Positions 42,560-55,603 of a stretch of DNA of 64,000 bases are shown here, piece after piece; position 1 is the stretch's first letter; the number at the start of each line of letters is the position of its first letter. The stretch is from Panaeolus papilionaceus (lineage: Eukaryota; Basidiomycota; Agaricomycetes; Agaricales): positions 1,798,001-1,862,000 of the forward strand of contig JADNRZ010000010.1 of assembly GCA_015501605.1 (NCBI GenBank), in the 5' to 3' direction. The notes below the pieces were generated by a model. The model did not search any database, had not been told where the DNA came from, and worked only from the letters and a program-made list of their open reading frames with translations. The position numbers and the translations under genes were made by a program.

Positions 42560-43999
42560 TTAATAATGCAGCCATCTTCTGCAATAGCTCGCATCGCTAT
42601 AACATTCATTGACGAATTCGAAGAGGAGGCGAAAGCTTCCCCTCTTTCTTGCTCTCGTTAAGGCAAGGAATTCTGTATTGATGTTCCTGAAAATTCCCTC
42701 CAACTCATTCGCCATCTCTTCGTTACCCGGGTGGTAAGCGTCCGTGGAGTACTTGATCGAGACTTCGATGGATACCGGCTGGTGGTCGGAGATTCTCGCC
42801 AATTCAGTATCTAGAGTGGTCCACGCCGTTTTGCATGACCTCAGATAGTGTGGATGATATTGAGCCGAGTGGATGTGGAGCAGAAGAGTCAAACGACGCA
42901 GATCACTGGATTTGGGAAATGTCTGCAACGCAACAGCGACGTCATGAAGACGCGATTGGCAGTCAGTGGGTCCCATGAGGCTGATATTCAGCTCCATCTT
43001 GAGGGACTCGACGCGTCGACAATGAGAGAAATCCAGGAGATCGAATCCTAGATCAATGGGGGCGAGGTAAGCGATTTTTTCTCGGTCGAATGTGAGAAAA
43101 AATTAACTACCTTGAGTGTTCGATAGACCTTCGTTGAAAAGGTCAACGGTTAATGCGACAGTTTGGAGAGATTGCGTGGCAAAGGCGCATATGGTAGCGA
43201 AGAGGGGTATGTCTGCCGAAGGTGTTCTGAAGGACGTCGTATATTGTTTTAAACCTCCGACATCAATGAAAGGTTGTTGTTTACTGGGCTCCACGATAAG
43301 GTACTTGAGTAGTTCGAGAGAGGTTTCGTGGTGCAGAACTTTAATTTTGGGACCGCCATTTGGTAGGACATGTATCAAGTCCGATCCCTGTTGCATCTTG
43401 GTATTTTTCACTGAGAGGGATTGCAGATTTTCGCAGTGTGCAACAGCAGCGATAGGCAGGTCCCGTACCGAGTCGAAGCAAAGGGATGTAACCCGCGTCG
43501 CAAGAAAAGGGTAGAGGAGATGATTTTGGAATGAGTTGTTATTGGCCAGGAAGCAGTCGCCTCTGAGATGGAAAGTTTGAAAGCAACGTATCCCCGGTCT
43601 CGACAGGAGCATAGTTAACAGCGCCTGAAATTCCTTAATCTTCCCTAACGCCTTTTCACACCCGCTCATGCCGACCTTCACCCGCTGGACGAGCTCGATG
43701 AGATGGGGCCTAGATTTCAGGAGTTGCATCAGGAGCTTGCATCGCTTGCCGATGGGAATAAACGCCTTGGAAAGCGGCTTGTGAGGGGTGCCACGGATGT
43801 CGCAGAGGAAAATTTCTTTGAACAAGATAGCTTGACAGCGTGCAGCGAAGAAGTGTGATGTGAGCGCGAGTGATTGCAGTGTATTTTTGTCTTCATTTCG
43901 CGTGGGGTCGAACAGGTCGAGAATAAGTGGGAGAATGTCGGGGCACAACATGGCTTCAGCATGTGTGCTTGAAGAAAACACGGGGGTCCAAACGTTCAT
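42560..43999 (-). CDS. F-box-like protein, tandem paralogue B
   Basis: 458 residues, two exons (43999-43111, 43047-42560; 63-nt intron). It aligns along its length with gene A: FKEIFLCDIRGTPHKPLS vs FREIHLHDIRGTHNNPQR, SGCEKALGKIKEF vs SGYEKGLGKIKAF, LLYPFLATRVTSL vs ILYPFLASRITHL, and the same intron site. The second exons are both exactly 488 nt. This is a tandem duplication that has since diverged widely (roughly 40% identity by eye). The N-terminal F-box is degenerate, so SCF membership is likely but not certain. Confidence 0.8.
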
Positions 44000-45233
44000 C
44001 TGAGCTAGTGGTATTAGGTCCAAGGTTAGGGGTGACAGAGCAGACAAAGGAGACGAGATGCTTCGAAGTGATTGATAAGAATGTCATTGCGTGGTGTTTG
44101 AGGGTCTCTATGTAGTCTTTCGGGAACCAAAAAAAAACCATTTGGCATAGGCCGCCAACCTCCAGAAAAAGAAAAGTTGAAGACGTTTTTGAATGGGCCC
44201 GGTCGAGGTCTTTCAAGAGCACTCAACGAGGAAACATTCAGTACGCCAGCCACGGCTTTTGGTGCATTGAAATGGGCCACATTGACAGCATGTGGCAGAT
44301 CCGGTAATTACTGTTCCTCGGTTCTCGTTGTTTATTTTGCACGAAACGGTACTTGAATTAAATGCTAGACCTAGACTCTGGAGACCTCCAAGGAATTGAA
44401 TTCAGAACTTGTCAGCGGGTATTATGGAACGCAGTATATTGCATATACTCTCGCCTTTGAACCCTTCAAGTATGCCGAGAGGATGCACAATGTATGAATT
44501 GGATGTGACATGGATGGAGTCTCGAGACAGGAACAGGACCGAGAAAACCATGTTGAGAGCAACACAGCCACCTTCATTAGCGAGCACCGGGTGGAGTGAT
44601 CCGCTCTTGTTCCTGGGCCTGTGGCTGTCAAAACACTCGGGCAAGTTGGTGGGCCGTCTTGGACAGGAGAATGTCAATGTCATGCACAAATGTCGAGAAG
44701 AATCTATAAACAGATTGATAGATGCAGAACTACAATAACCGATAATGTACACTTGGTATTTTCGTACTGAACAGTGGTTATGAGATGCGGAGTGGTAAAT
44801 GGACAGAGAGAGGAACAAATGTGAGAGGATTTATGAACGGCCGAGAAGCAAGGTGCTTCTGGTCGCGTAAAAGAAGAGATACACGTCAAAAAAAGAAAAT
44901 AGATATCAAGAAGAGATGAGGAGATGCATGATACTGGAAACAGAAAAGTCTCTGAAGACTTTTTGACAACCGACGCTGAAAATAAAGAAAAGAGAAGAAT
45001 TCAGGGGATGGATATGCTTCGGGAAGATTGGAATGATGAAATTGACTCTGAGAGGTGAGTGAAATGTGGAACGAATGAAAAGGGGAGCATTTAAAGAGGA
45101 TGTAAACATAAAAGTTGTCCGTGAGTATCATTCACACTCCTGATGCCTGCAACGAGGAAGCTCGAACATGCAAGAAAGAAAAGGTCGGAACGCAAATCGT
45201 AAAAGATCATCCGAGTGCGTGAAAATCGTGGAG
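44000..45233. other. intergenic stretch
   Basis: 1.2 kb. It holds an A-rich run near 44137 and purine-rich sequence at 44880-45010. Small frames on both strands have no support. No gene is called. Confidence 0.4.
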
Positions 45234-48200
45234 CTAAGCATCACAATCCATTGCATCTGACCTAGTCCGGTCTTTAGCGAATGGAGACCCAAAATCAGGT
45301 CGTGGCGCATCGAGCATGCGACTGCGTCGTTTTTCAAGCTCGCTCTGTCTAGTTCTCTTCTTCGCACTTAATATTACAGCATTAGGACCACCCACACTAG
45401 CGCGACCCTTCGCACCACCATAACTCGCCCGCGCAGCTTTCACACCCAAACTAGACCTTGTCCTGCCACCGTTGGCACCAATGGGAGCAAGACCGCCTGA
45501 CGCCCGAGGTGCGAGACCACTACGACGAGGACCCAGCACAGATTTACCGCTAGCGGTAGATGCGATGCTGCTTCCATTCGTGGAACGCTGTGACGCCAGT
45601 TTTGCAATCACTTTGGAACGAGAAATGCGTGGTTTGCGGCCGTTCAGGGATCTGCTGGCTGTCGAGGTACCGGTGCCTGTATCTGAAACTCCTGCGATCG
45701 GTTTGGCCCTTGAACCATCTTCGGCGACTGCAGGTGGGGACAGCGGGCCTGTGGGTCTTTGTTTCATGGGTGTGGGTATCCCTGATCGCTGGGGAAGCAG
45801 GAGGGGTTTGCTGAATATCTTTCCTGACTGTGGAGATGTCGTCTCTGATGTGGTGCTGGTGGCAATACTGTTCGTCAGAGGGCTGAGGGTGCGGGAAGGA
45901 GGCGCCTTCTCCGCTGCCACAGATGATTTCATGACGGATGTAATTGATGGTCTGTGAGCAGCTTTGGCCAAAGAGCTTGCAGTTGGTGCAAATAAGCGGG
46001 AGGAAGTGGATGCCCTTGAAGTAGATCCATTCGTTGAGGTCCGTGAAGATGCCTTAGTACCCATACTGCCAGCTCCATGGGCAGTAGACAGCCTGGACTT
46101 TCCTGTGGCCTTGGTTCCAATGGAGGACACCCCCGCAGAACTGGTTCTAGATGTTGCTGTTCCAACGATAGAACTGACGCGAGACGAGTTGGTGGCGCCC
46201 AAACGACTAGTACGTCGGCTGCCTGCGATACTCTGCAGACTGTCAGAACCAGGAGGCGAGAAGGATGGCATAGGGGACCTCGATCTTGATGAAGATGCCA
46301 CTGAACCCTTGAGGGAGGCATTTGTTGCGGTAGATGGAGGCTTTTTAGCGTCATTACCTTTGGCGGAGGATGCTTTTGCGCCAGTAGCGACTGCCGTTGT
46401 AGGTTTGGCAGGTGCAGCGGGCGCCTTCTTGGTAAGGAGAGACGGGGCCTTTGGTTTAGGGGGCTCGGGCTTAGGTAGTGGAGCGGCTTTGGGTATGTTG
46501 CTTGGAGCTGCAGGTGCTTTGCCCCGATTCCATACACTGGAAACCATGTTCTTTGCTGATGCAAGGAAACCGAATCGCGAAGGTTTGGGTTTCGCTATCA
46601 AGCGAACGCGAATCAGTAATTTTGACTGAATGAAGAACAATTATATTTCACCTATACTTTGTCGTGGTCGGCCCATGCTGGCTCGTCCACTCTTCCGAGG
46701 GCCATTGGCTGCACTGGAGCGCCTTCGAGCCCGAATGGCATTGATTTGTTTCTGCGTCGCCTCTTTCTCTTTCTCTGCCTCTGCTAAGTCCAGCTTGACG
46801 GGAGCAGCCTCAGGATCCATCCTGACGCGTTTTTCACCTCTAGCCGCGTCTTCATCCTCTTCTTCGTCATCGTCATCCGGCCCAAATGCTCCAGGAAGTA
46901 CTTTGGCGCGTCGACCATTGCTAATGACACGTGTGGTTGTGCCTCTGTTTGGCGCGACGCTGGGACGTCTTGGACCCTTGCCCTGGAGGGAGTCGTCGTC
47001 GACCATAGACTTACGTTTCTTCCCAACAATGCATTCGGCATCGGGAACCGTAAGCTGTTGAGTTGAAGTCGAGGCCTCGGTAACTTTGGCAGCAGCTTGT
47101 TGAGCCTTACGCTTGAAGGTTCCGTCGATACCCTCCATCCTGGCAAATTCTTGCTCATGGAGCTTGTCGAACTTGTTGGTGACTTCAGTCTTCTTCTGGC
47201 CCGGAATGGGCTTTATGGGTCGGGCGGCGATTTCCTTCTGGGTCTTGAGGTCAGGGTGGAGCCTGTCGATAATCCCACTGTCAAGCTCGTCGGCACCCGA
47301 CTCACGGAGGTTTTGGTTGACTTCGTTCATGAACGACGCCAAGTTGAACTTTTGTGTAGTGGATTGAGGGGAGCCAAACATAAAAGGTTGAGAAGGAGAA
47401 GATGATTGGATGGCACCGGGCATCGGAACGTCGTCGTCGCTCTTTGCACCTGGGGAAGTAACGGGTGGCGAAAGATCGTCCGAGTTTAATGAAGGATAAA
47501 TCCCTCTCATTTCCACGTCGTCACCAGATCTGGGTGGCCACGAATTCAGACTACCGAATCCAAATGTAGGGAGTCCTCCAGGGACAGGACTTCCAAACGT
47601 AAGTTCAAAGTCCGTGTTAAAGGGTTTCAGCTGTGGTGTACCATTTTCACCACTGGTGGTAAAGGTATCATTTCTGGCAAGCGGGTTTGAAATCAACCTG
47701 ATGGTGGTTGTTGGTTGGGATGCGCGTGAAGGTGTCGCTGGTGGGACCAAACCCATACTGAGACGTGCATTGGTTGGTGCCGGCATGCCTGGTCGTAGAT
47801 CATGTCCTGGTAACGGAGCATCGGAGTCGTTTCCAAGGGACAGCCTAGAGGATTCAAAAGTGAAATGGTCGGTTTGGGGAGGTGAGGTGGATTCAGGCAG
47901 GGAACCATAGGGCATCGAAATTTCTGCAAGGTCGTCGTCGACTGGTTTGTTTTCCTCGCAAGGGGCGGTCTTGGAGGAAGTGCTCGCCTTCATGGTGCTG
48001 CGCTTAAGACCGAGAGATGTGGCCAAAGCTTTAATGGATGAGCTGACGGTAGAACCTGCAAAGAGTAGACAAAGAATGAAATCAGACTCCGCTCTAACGT
48101 TGATTCAAAAGCTTCAACTCTTATCATTATTATTACGCACCTTTTGATCCTCCTGTGCCAAACTCCCCGGCATTCTGGTTAATTATTGTTCGCTGGGATC

Positions 48201-48570
48201 TTAGAGTTCCCTGCGAGTCTTCGTCTTCTTCAACGATGCTATCAAGCATCTCCCATTGTTCGCTTGGCCGAGGTTTGACATGGAACGAGTTTTCCTCTTC
48301 TGCGGACAGATATTTCGGAACATCATCCTCCTCGTCTCGCGCCGTAAAATTTGGCTGTGTTGGTATGGGTCCTGTGGGCTCGCTGCGCGCTGCAATGCTC
48401 AATGGTGAGTCTTTTGGCAATGTTGCAGCATGAGTTCGCAATCGTTGGATCAAGTCAACATTTTTCCCGTTTGCCTTAATAGAATGGATTTTGCACAATT
48501 TTACGAGCTGATCTCGCTTTAAAGAGTGCAATGCCGGCGAGTTGAACAGTATATCAGTTGTTGTCGACAT
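45234..48570 (-). CDS. SAP-domain protein resembling NuSAP (spindle-associated)
   Basis: 1064 residues from three exons (48570-48141, 48055-46652, 46594-45234); starting at the upstream ATG at 48624 would add 18. The N-terminal SAP domain (LFNSPALHSLKRDQLVKLCK, then NGKNVDLIQRLRTH) binds DNA or chromatin. Near the middle, FDKLHEQEFARMEGIDGTF resembles the KLHEAHF..MESID motif of vertebrate NuSAP. A bipartite basic cluster (KKRKSMVDDD), an acidic run (DDDDEEEDEDAA) and a long Ser/Ala/Pro/Lys-rich basic tail follow. NuSAP bundles and stabilises spindle microtubules near chromatin; the same role here is an inference from motif order, and most of the chain looks disordered. Confidence 0.78.
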
Positions 48571-48624
48571 CTTCCATAGATCAGTAGCAGCGGGAGAAGG
48601 AAGAAAGAGAACCGTAACGGCCAT

Positions 48625-48906
48625 TGCCTAGCGCTCCATCAGGAATAGCAACACATCACATGATCGCGTCGGTTCCTTGTTGATTGACAACGTCAGGACC
48701 TCGAAAACTCATCTGAGACCCCGAATGATCCCAACAACACAGCTTGCTAAGTACACGACACAGGTAACCTTGAATCCTTGACCTTCGAGTCTCACCATCA
48801 GGGTAACCGTTGTATGTCGCTGTTGCTCCTTTCAGTCAACCGGAGAACCGTCGTTCCACTCCCATTGATCGCCAGCGAGTAGTCAGCTGCTCCAGGTGAA
48901 ACGTCA
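48625..48906. other. short divergent promoter region
   Basis: Separates the NuSAP-like gene from the kinase-like gene. It has no gene or clear TATA box. Confidence 0.4.
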
Positions 48907-50015
48907 TGCGGATTCCGGAACTACCTGGCACCAAATTGCTTGGTCATTATATTGCGGGAATGCGTTTGGTCCGGATTGATTAAACAGTATTCGCCTCTCT
49001 TTACTGTATCCATTCATAGTGAATATGTCCACTCACTACCTGGTAGGTGCTCAGAACTCTGTCCGATATGGACGACAACCTCACACTTTGGTGTCAAGGC
49101 CTTGAATGCCATCCAAGAGCTCACGTTGTTCGACTTCGCTCGAAACGAACAAGGTCAATCAGTACCTCTTGTACTCACAAGAAGGACAGCCAAAGCTATT
49201 AAAGGCGTGTACACTTGGAAGCCTTCGCTCTTACCTGACGGACCTCCCATTCGAAAACCCTCACAACTTCCACCGCCGGGTCAGATGAAAGCACAAATAA
49301 GCGCTCATGAATTGATTGGAAATGGAAGATGTGGCTCTGTTTACTCAACCAGTGTTCTTAACGTCTGCAACCCAGAACGACCCAACCACACAGCATGGAA
49401 CCCGAAGTCGCCATCTCTACCGAATCTCGTTATGAAGATAGCTGATTTCGATCGTGTTGACGACCTGGAACACGAGGCTGGGGTTTACGACGAGATGGAA
49501 AGCCTTCAGGGTGTTGCAATTCCCCAGTGCTACGGCTGGTTCGAAGCTGAAATGCCAACTGCGTGGGCGATACCAGAGCAAGAAGCATCGTCGGGCTCAG
49601 GGAAGCCTTGTAAATTATCCATTTTGCTTCTGGAAAGGATGGGAGGTCATTTACCTTTAGGCGAGACTCTGCCAGATCGGTATGCATGGTTCCAGACGCC
49701 TGCTTTCAAGATTTCTCAGCTGACATCAATTGCAGAAATGATTTATGGGCGGTATTTAGTGACCTGTCTCAACTGGGCGTCGAACAACCCGACATGAGAT
49801 ATTCGAATATTCTCTATTCTCCATCAACCGACGACAGCGTCGGGAAAGTTTGTCCATATCACGACTGTGTGCACAAATATCGTGTCATTGACTTTGACCG
49901 AGCACGCAAAACAGACTACACGTTGAAGCAGCACTACTACGAACAGGTCGGGACATTGGGTCGATTACTCGAAATGATGGAGATGAACATAATTCTCGAA
50001 CCTTGGGAATATTAA
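48907..50015 (+). CDS. divergent protein kinase-like protein
   Basis: The main exon runs to 49679 and the last is 49736-50015 (56-nt intron). The start is uncertain: an ATG at 48907 begins MRIPELPGTKLLGHYIAG and would need a short intron to reach the long frame. Kinase motifs: a glycine loop ELIGNGRCGSVYS, a lysine in LVMKIADF, a helix-C-like HEAGVYDEME, a catalytic-loop-like EQPDMRYSNIL and YRVIDFDRA in place of DFG. The Asp and Asn of the loop remain, but the His of HRD is absent. This fits the fungal kinase-like families with an extended N-terminus; activity is plausible but unproven. Confidence 0.72.
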
Positions 50016-50529
50016 GCTTTGACACCGTGAATGGACATCGTTCATTGTATTTCATTGTATTCTTAGGCTATGTACTTGCGTGCTGGACACACGCTGTAGT
50101 TATTCTTAGTCCTCACTATCGTCGTTTCTCTGTATCATAGCACTGTTGTAGTATTGTCTGTAATTCTTGTTATCATTTACTTGCTTTGCCAGCTGCTTAG
50201 CTACCAGCCTGTATGGATAGAGATCTGAGAAACGAAACATGGCTGTCAGAGATGCGACCCCAATAATAATGGGTGTTGTATCAAATTTGCGTATCACGCT
50301 TCACTCAGACTCCAGAGTCAGGCGCGCGTTGGAGTCGGTCTGGGGTCCAAGGGCCCGAACTGTGCAGCCACTCACGTGACTGACGCGTCGCATATGGCGA
50401 CGCGACAAAGTCTAAGACGCTTGCTTTCAGCTCTCATCTCGACCCCATTGCTTCGTCTTATAACGATCTCATTATTTCGAACGTCGTTAATGCTGAACTG
50501 ATTTACACACACGAAGCAGAAGCACAGAT
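50016..50529. promoter_or_regulatory. ORC3 promoter region with ACGCGT and CACGTG
   Basis: ACGCGT (the MluI cell-cycle box bound by MBF) lies at 50383-50388, about 140 bp before the ORC3 ATG. CACGTG lies at 50373-50378, and GTCGC/GCGAC arms flank ATATG just downstream. S-phase genes of yeasts use this box. Confidence 0.5.
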
Positions 50530-53253
50530 ATGGCCAGCGCTCTCGATGCCAATTTGGACGATATCAACAAGGTAGGACCCATTCAACTATGGCACGATTT
50601 AACCTCCGTAATCGACCCAAATTAGACCTCATTTTATATCCCATACAAACCTGAGGAAGACTCGGACACAGAGGAAACGTTAGATAACCCAGATGCAATA
50701 TCTTTCGCCGAACATGCTGCCGATCTAGAGGAGGGGAGAGAGCTGAGATTTCTGGCCTATACGGAAGCCTGGAGGAAATGTCTTGAGAGGATGCAGGTAC
50801 CATCTAATCTTGTTCGGTATATACTCAAAAGCTCACATTATACACAGGAAACCATTGTCAACCTGCGCAGACAGACGGTAGATGCGGTTGTTGGAGAGGT
50901 CCAATCATCGTATTCTCATGTCTTGCCTGGTTTACCCTATTCTGAGCTTCCGGTTATTTCACTCACAAGTACGCAGCACGCTACCTCTGAATTATGAATG
51001 CTCATAGATCTTGCCAGATTCTGCCTTTGGGTCTATGTTTTTGGAAGACGTTGCACAAAAGTTGACCACTCCACATGAGGAAGACAAACAGCCTGAATCT
51101 TTCATGCTGCATCTTCACCCTTCCGACTTCCCAAACATTACAACAGGGATGAGGTCCATTATTTCAGGTTTTGTGAAAGTCTTGGACACAGAAGGTGCTG
51201 GTAAGGCCGTTTACTTCAATTCTGTATCAGATATTCACATTCAAATTAGCCAGAGGAAAGCCAGCAACCTCAATGGCGAACTACGATATTAAGGTCCTTG
51301 TCGCATGTTATAAATGGTTCACCGCAAAGCATGGTGAAAAATTTCCGCTAAAAGCATGCCTATAACTAATACGTCAATATCTAGATACTGAGGATCTTCC
51401 CCCACCAAACCTAGTCTTGATTCTGCATGACTTTGAACAGTTCGACCCCACTGTGATGCAAGACGTGTTTTATATATGCAGGTTTGTTCTTATCTACGAC
51501 TTCTAATCACGACTCTAACGAAATCTCAGTCAGCATGTCCATCACCTTCCCACCGTTTTTCTTTTGGCTATGAGCTCCCCCTCAACAAATTATCTTCATA
51601 CCGCGTATCCCAGGTCAACTTTAGCCCTACTTAGAGGCAGCAGATTCTCCACTTTGTCGGGACGCAAAATTCTCGAGGAAGTTGTTCTCAAGGTACCGTC
51701 TTGCTATTGCATTATCATGTCCTGATTCTCACATAGCGGGCTTGGACAGACATATTACGACGCCCACTTTGAACCAGATCTTGTAATCGGACCGGGCGTT
51801 CTTGAATACCTTGTTGATTATTTTTCCAGATACAACTCACAAGTTGATGTCATTTTTACATTTATCCAGGTAAGGAGCTTTCAAATGGCCGAGCAGCGGA
51901 TAATATGCTGATTTCTGACTGTTAGCTTGCCCATCTTCATCATTTTAATGCCGATCCCATCTCTGCTATGTGCCATAGCATTCCTACTACAGAAATCCTG
52001 TCACGGGCTAGTTCAGGTCCCTTTTTAGAGGCGCTGCGTAGTAGAATGGCCTACGGTGCTCCATCTACGCAGCGTAAGTCGCCAAACAAGTCCAAGGCTG
52101 TCAAACCCTCTCCGTCGGTAGATCAAGTAATCGCTGCTGTCAGGGATGCCCGCAAAGAATTCTTTTCAAGGGCTCAAAAGCTCCGCATTGGGTTTAATCT
52201 TCTGCTAAAGTTTCAGCAATTCTTGGAGAGCAAGAGCTACAAAGGCCTTGAATGGAAATTAAATGTGGAGAAGAGCGGGGGGATTTTGGAGGTGATATTG
52301 AAGTTGATGAATGAGGGGTTCGATCGGGATGTCAAGAATGCTTGCACCCTTACGAGGTTGGTAGCTTTCCTTTACTCGTTAAAGAGTCTTCTAATGAACC
52401 CTTACAGAAAACTCAAGCAAGATGAACTATCGGAGTTTCTTGACGTCATTCATGCCTATCTGGATAAACTACCAGAGGATGCGCGTTTGGCGGAGCAAGA
52501 ATCCCGTACCCAAATTATTGTTTGGCGTAATATCGATAGTGGATCCATAGATGCCCGCCAATTGGCAGCTAATGTTTCCCAGTGGCTGCTTGACTTCCTT
52601 AGGCAAGCCTGATCATCCGACTATACACCCCCTTTGATCACTGATTTCAAGCATCCAGCATCCACATTCTACCTCTAGAGGATACGTCATTTTGGGACAT
52701 TTGGTACACTGGCACAAGGCCATTCCCATCAGAGGTACGTGTCTCTCTCCCAACGTTAAGACCTAGACTGTTGACTGTCCACAACCATCTATAAAAGTCT
52801 GTCAACCCGTCGATCAGATCTTCCCTTGTCGCGGGACTTCTGCGCCCTCATGACTTCGCAGATATCGCTGGTGAAGACACAACTTTCGCAGGTGATGCAC
52901 CTGCATTGTGGGAGCTTCCAGACACAAGCATACTCTTCAAGCGATATCTTGACAGCGGAAGGATGATCAACGTTTACGACTGGTTTGAATCGTTTAAAGT
53001 CGTTCTCGATACTCAGCGGTCGGAATTGAGGAGCGCGAATGAAGGCACCAAGACCCCTTCCCCGAAAAAGAGGGGGAAGGGGAAGAAGCAACCAGGGGAG
53101 ACGGAGGAAGAAATTGAGAAGTGGAATGTTGAGGTGCAGGCTCGTTTCATTCGAGCTTTACACGAGCTGGACTACCTAGGCTTTATCAAGCATACTACTC
53201 GCAAAGCCGATCACGTTCTCCGAACTACCTTTGACATTGGAGATGCTGACTGA
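50530..53253 (+). CDS. ORC3: ORC3, origin recognition complex subunit 3
   Basis: A gene of about ten or more exons; the first are 50530-50571 and 50626-50796. The product runs from MASALDANLDDINK through the AAA-like region (FMLHLHPSDFPNITTGMRSI, NLVLILHDFEQFDPTVMQDV, VFLLAMSSPS) to HFEPDLVIGPGVLEYLVDYF and a long helical insertion region (SVDQVIAAVRDARKEF). The C-terminal winged-helix (IRALHELDYLGFIKHTTRK, HVLRTTFDIGDAD) is the family end. ORC3 is one of the six ORC subunits that mark replication origins and load MCM. The introns between about 51290 and 51960 and around 52600-52800 were placed by motif continuity only. Confidence 0.93.
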
Positions 53254-54815
53254 GATATTTATACTGTGGGTGCTTCACTGTGATTTCTTTCAGTATTTGA
53301 TTGGGTCTTAAATGTCCGCAGTGCCTATGCGGGTAGACCTTTAGCATATGCCCCTTGGGTCACCGGGTCATACTCTATCCCGTATTACATATCCATAATC
53401 CATAATCTTCATCTTTACTGCCCCGTGGAGAAGAAATTGTATGATCTCAGTGAGTAAGTACTTCAACTCGACAATTGGGCCCCACAGTCAACGCAGAAAT
53501 GCATGTCCCTGGATCCTTCTGGCATTTATTACAGCACCGTGTCGGTTTTCTCGCGTTTGTGGGCCGCCATTCACTTTCACGATGTTCTTCTGGGACTTAA
53601 GTTATGCCGACGATGGTCGTGATCGATCAGTCAATTTAGCAGAATGGGAATGTGGTGGGTCCCGACTCCGAAGTTCGCGCCAACGCCACTTTGCGAGCAC
53701 GGATGCTTTGCTGAGGATAGCAGTTGTGGACCACATCCAAGGAACGACATATAATCTGAAGGGTGTCCTGAAGTTCCTGATTGGGTCGCGGACTACTTGA
53801 CCTGAAAGCGCCCCCCGCGAAAGAAGATGTGCGTTATGACGCGTCCAAAGAAATATATTGGGGAACCGCCAGCGCAGAAAAAAACATTGTAGGTCCTTGA
53901 AGACCAACAATCAAACTCAGATGGAGTACTACTCGACGTATATTCTATTCGACCATTGACTAAGCTATTCACCAGGCCGAGCGTCCAAACATGAAGCTAC
54001 ACCCACTTTGTGTACCTCGTGCAAGGACAAAGAACAATCTATTCCCAACAGGGAGAGAAGACCGACAACACGTTTCTCAGACCTTGACCAAAAAAGGCTT
54101 TTCAGGCTTGGGTCAAGACCGACACCAGCTTGTGATGAAAGCGCCTACTCTTCTGAGCAACGCAAACATTTTTGAAATTGTAAGCTGCTTGGTCGTATCT
54201 CCTTTTCGTCAGCACCCCAATCACACATAGGCCTCTACCCCAATAATCTATTCGACCACTTACTGAGAGTTATCTACAATCTAGCTCGATATGCAATTTC
54301 TTTCATCGCCAGCAGTCCAAGCCTGTTACTATGGACCTGTCCTGCTTTATAATATGGTGGGATGGTCTAAACCTGAAACAAATGGTGAGCCCGTCAGATA
54401 TCGCACGTTCAGGAAATAGCTGACATGTGGCCGCTCTCGAGTTTGATTGAGCTTGAAATTGAGCATCACCTGCGCCCGCCATTTCAGCTAAATAACTTGG
54501 ACCGCGCCACCTTGCTCATAGCTCCGATAAAGTGACTGTCCAAACTTGTCTGTTTGAGCGCACCGCGAGAAGCCTTTGAAAGCGGTCCCCATGAAACTGG
54601 ACAGCTGACGTGCCCAATTTGGTGGAAAACGATTTGAGGCATGACACCACACGTACGGCTATCACCAATCGCATAACATCGTTGCCTCATGCCCTGCGAT
54701 ATCGACAGACAACTATAAACGCGTAAATATGCTTTAAATGGGGTAATACGCTCTCTGTTATAAAACCGCAAGCTACGCGGACAAAAGATCATATCTGACC
54801 CACAACCCACCCGTT
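53254..54815. promoter_or_regulatory. intergenic, ending in a TATA promoter
   Basis: 1.56 kb without a supported gene. TTATAAAA at 54758-54765, about 50 bp before the next ATG, is the probable promoter of the methyltransferase-like gene. Frames at 53441-53800 (plus) and 53602-53910 (minus) overlap each other and show no family features. Confidence 0.5.
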
Positions 54816-55603
54816 ATGACCCTCGAACGAATCCCCTTGGTCCTTGTGACCTTGTACGTCTTTGCCCGATCCGTGACGCCCCCCAATCCACCGCCTCCCA
54901 AAGAAGACCTCATCGAAAGTAAACACTATCTGGCCAGCAACTCGAGTACGAACCTCCGTTTGCTGGCCGTCACAGGATCGGTACGCCGTGTTATTACCTC
55001 CTCAGGGTTTTAACTCTGACACCCTGATCGACACTTCCATTTCAGATAATGCACTTCCTGCTCGCATTTATTGAAGTAGCGGTGATATGGGGCGCCAACT
55101 ACCCAAACACTGTCGTTGGCCATACCGCACTCAACCTCTTTATCTTCAAGCACGGTAATGCACTCGCCATCCAGACGACTCCGATCAATCTCATCGGAGC
55201 AATGGGCATGTTTTTTGGAGGGCTGCTTCGACTGTGGAGCTTTCGCACGCTCGGAAGACATTTTCGTTTCGAAGCGAGCATCCAAGATGACCATGAACTC
55301 ATCACATCAGGACCGTATTCCTATGTCCGACACCCAGCATACACGGGATTGATATTTTCAAACATTGGTTGGTTCCTTTGGAACTATGGGAGCGGATCGT
55401 GGATGCTGGAGTCAGGTCTACTCAAGAACCCCCTTGCCTATGTGTTGATCAGCATCTATGGCGCAGTGGTGGTGTTCGGAGTTCTCACATGGATTCCAGA
55501 AAGGACCACCACGGAAGATGAGGCACTGCGGACAAGGTTCGGACAGCAGTGGGACCGATGGGCGGAGAAGGTTCCTTGTCTTTTGATCCCAGGTGTCTAT
55601 TGA
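54816..55603 (+). CDS. isoprenylcysteine carboxyl methyltransferase-like membrane protein (copy 2)
   Basis: 240 residues, two exons (54816-54980 and 55046-55603; 65-nt intron). It has an N-terminal membrane span, a PPNPPPPKED turn, and further hydrophobic spans around GGLLRLWSFRTLGRHF and YVRHPAYTGLIFSNIGWFL; the HPAYTG motif marks the S-adenosylmethionine-binding core. It ends CLLIPGVY. Copy 1 (11342-12116) shares the length, the intron position and the PPNPP, RLW and HPAYT sites, so the two come from one ancestor. Ste14-type methylation of farnesylated CaaX proteins is the family role; the real substrate is not shown. A TATA box lies 50 bp upstream. Confidence 0.88.
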
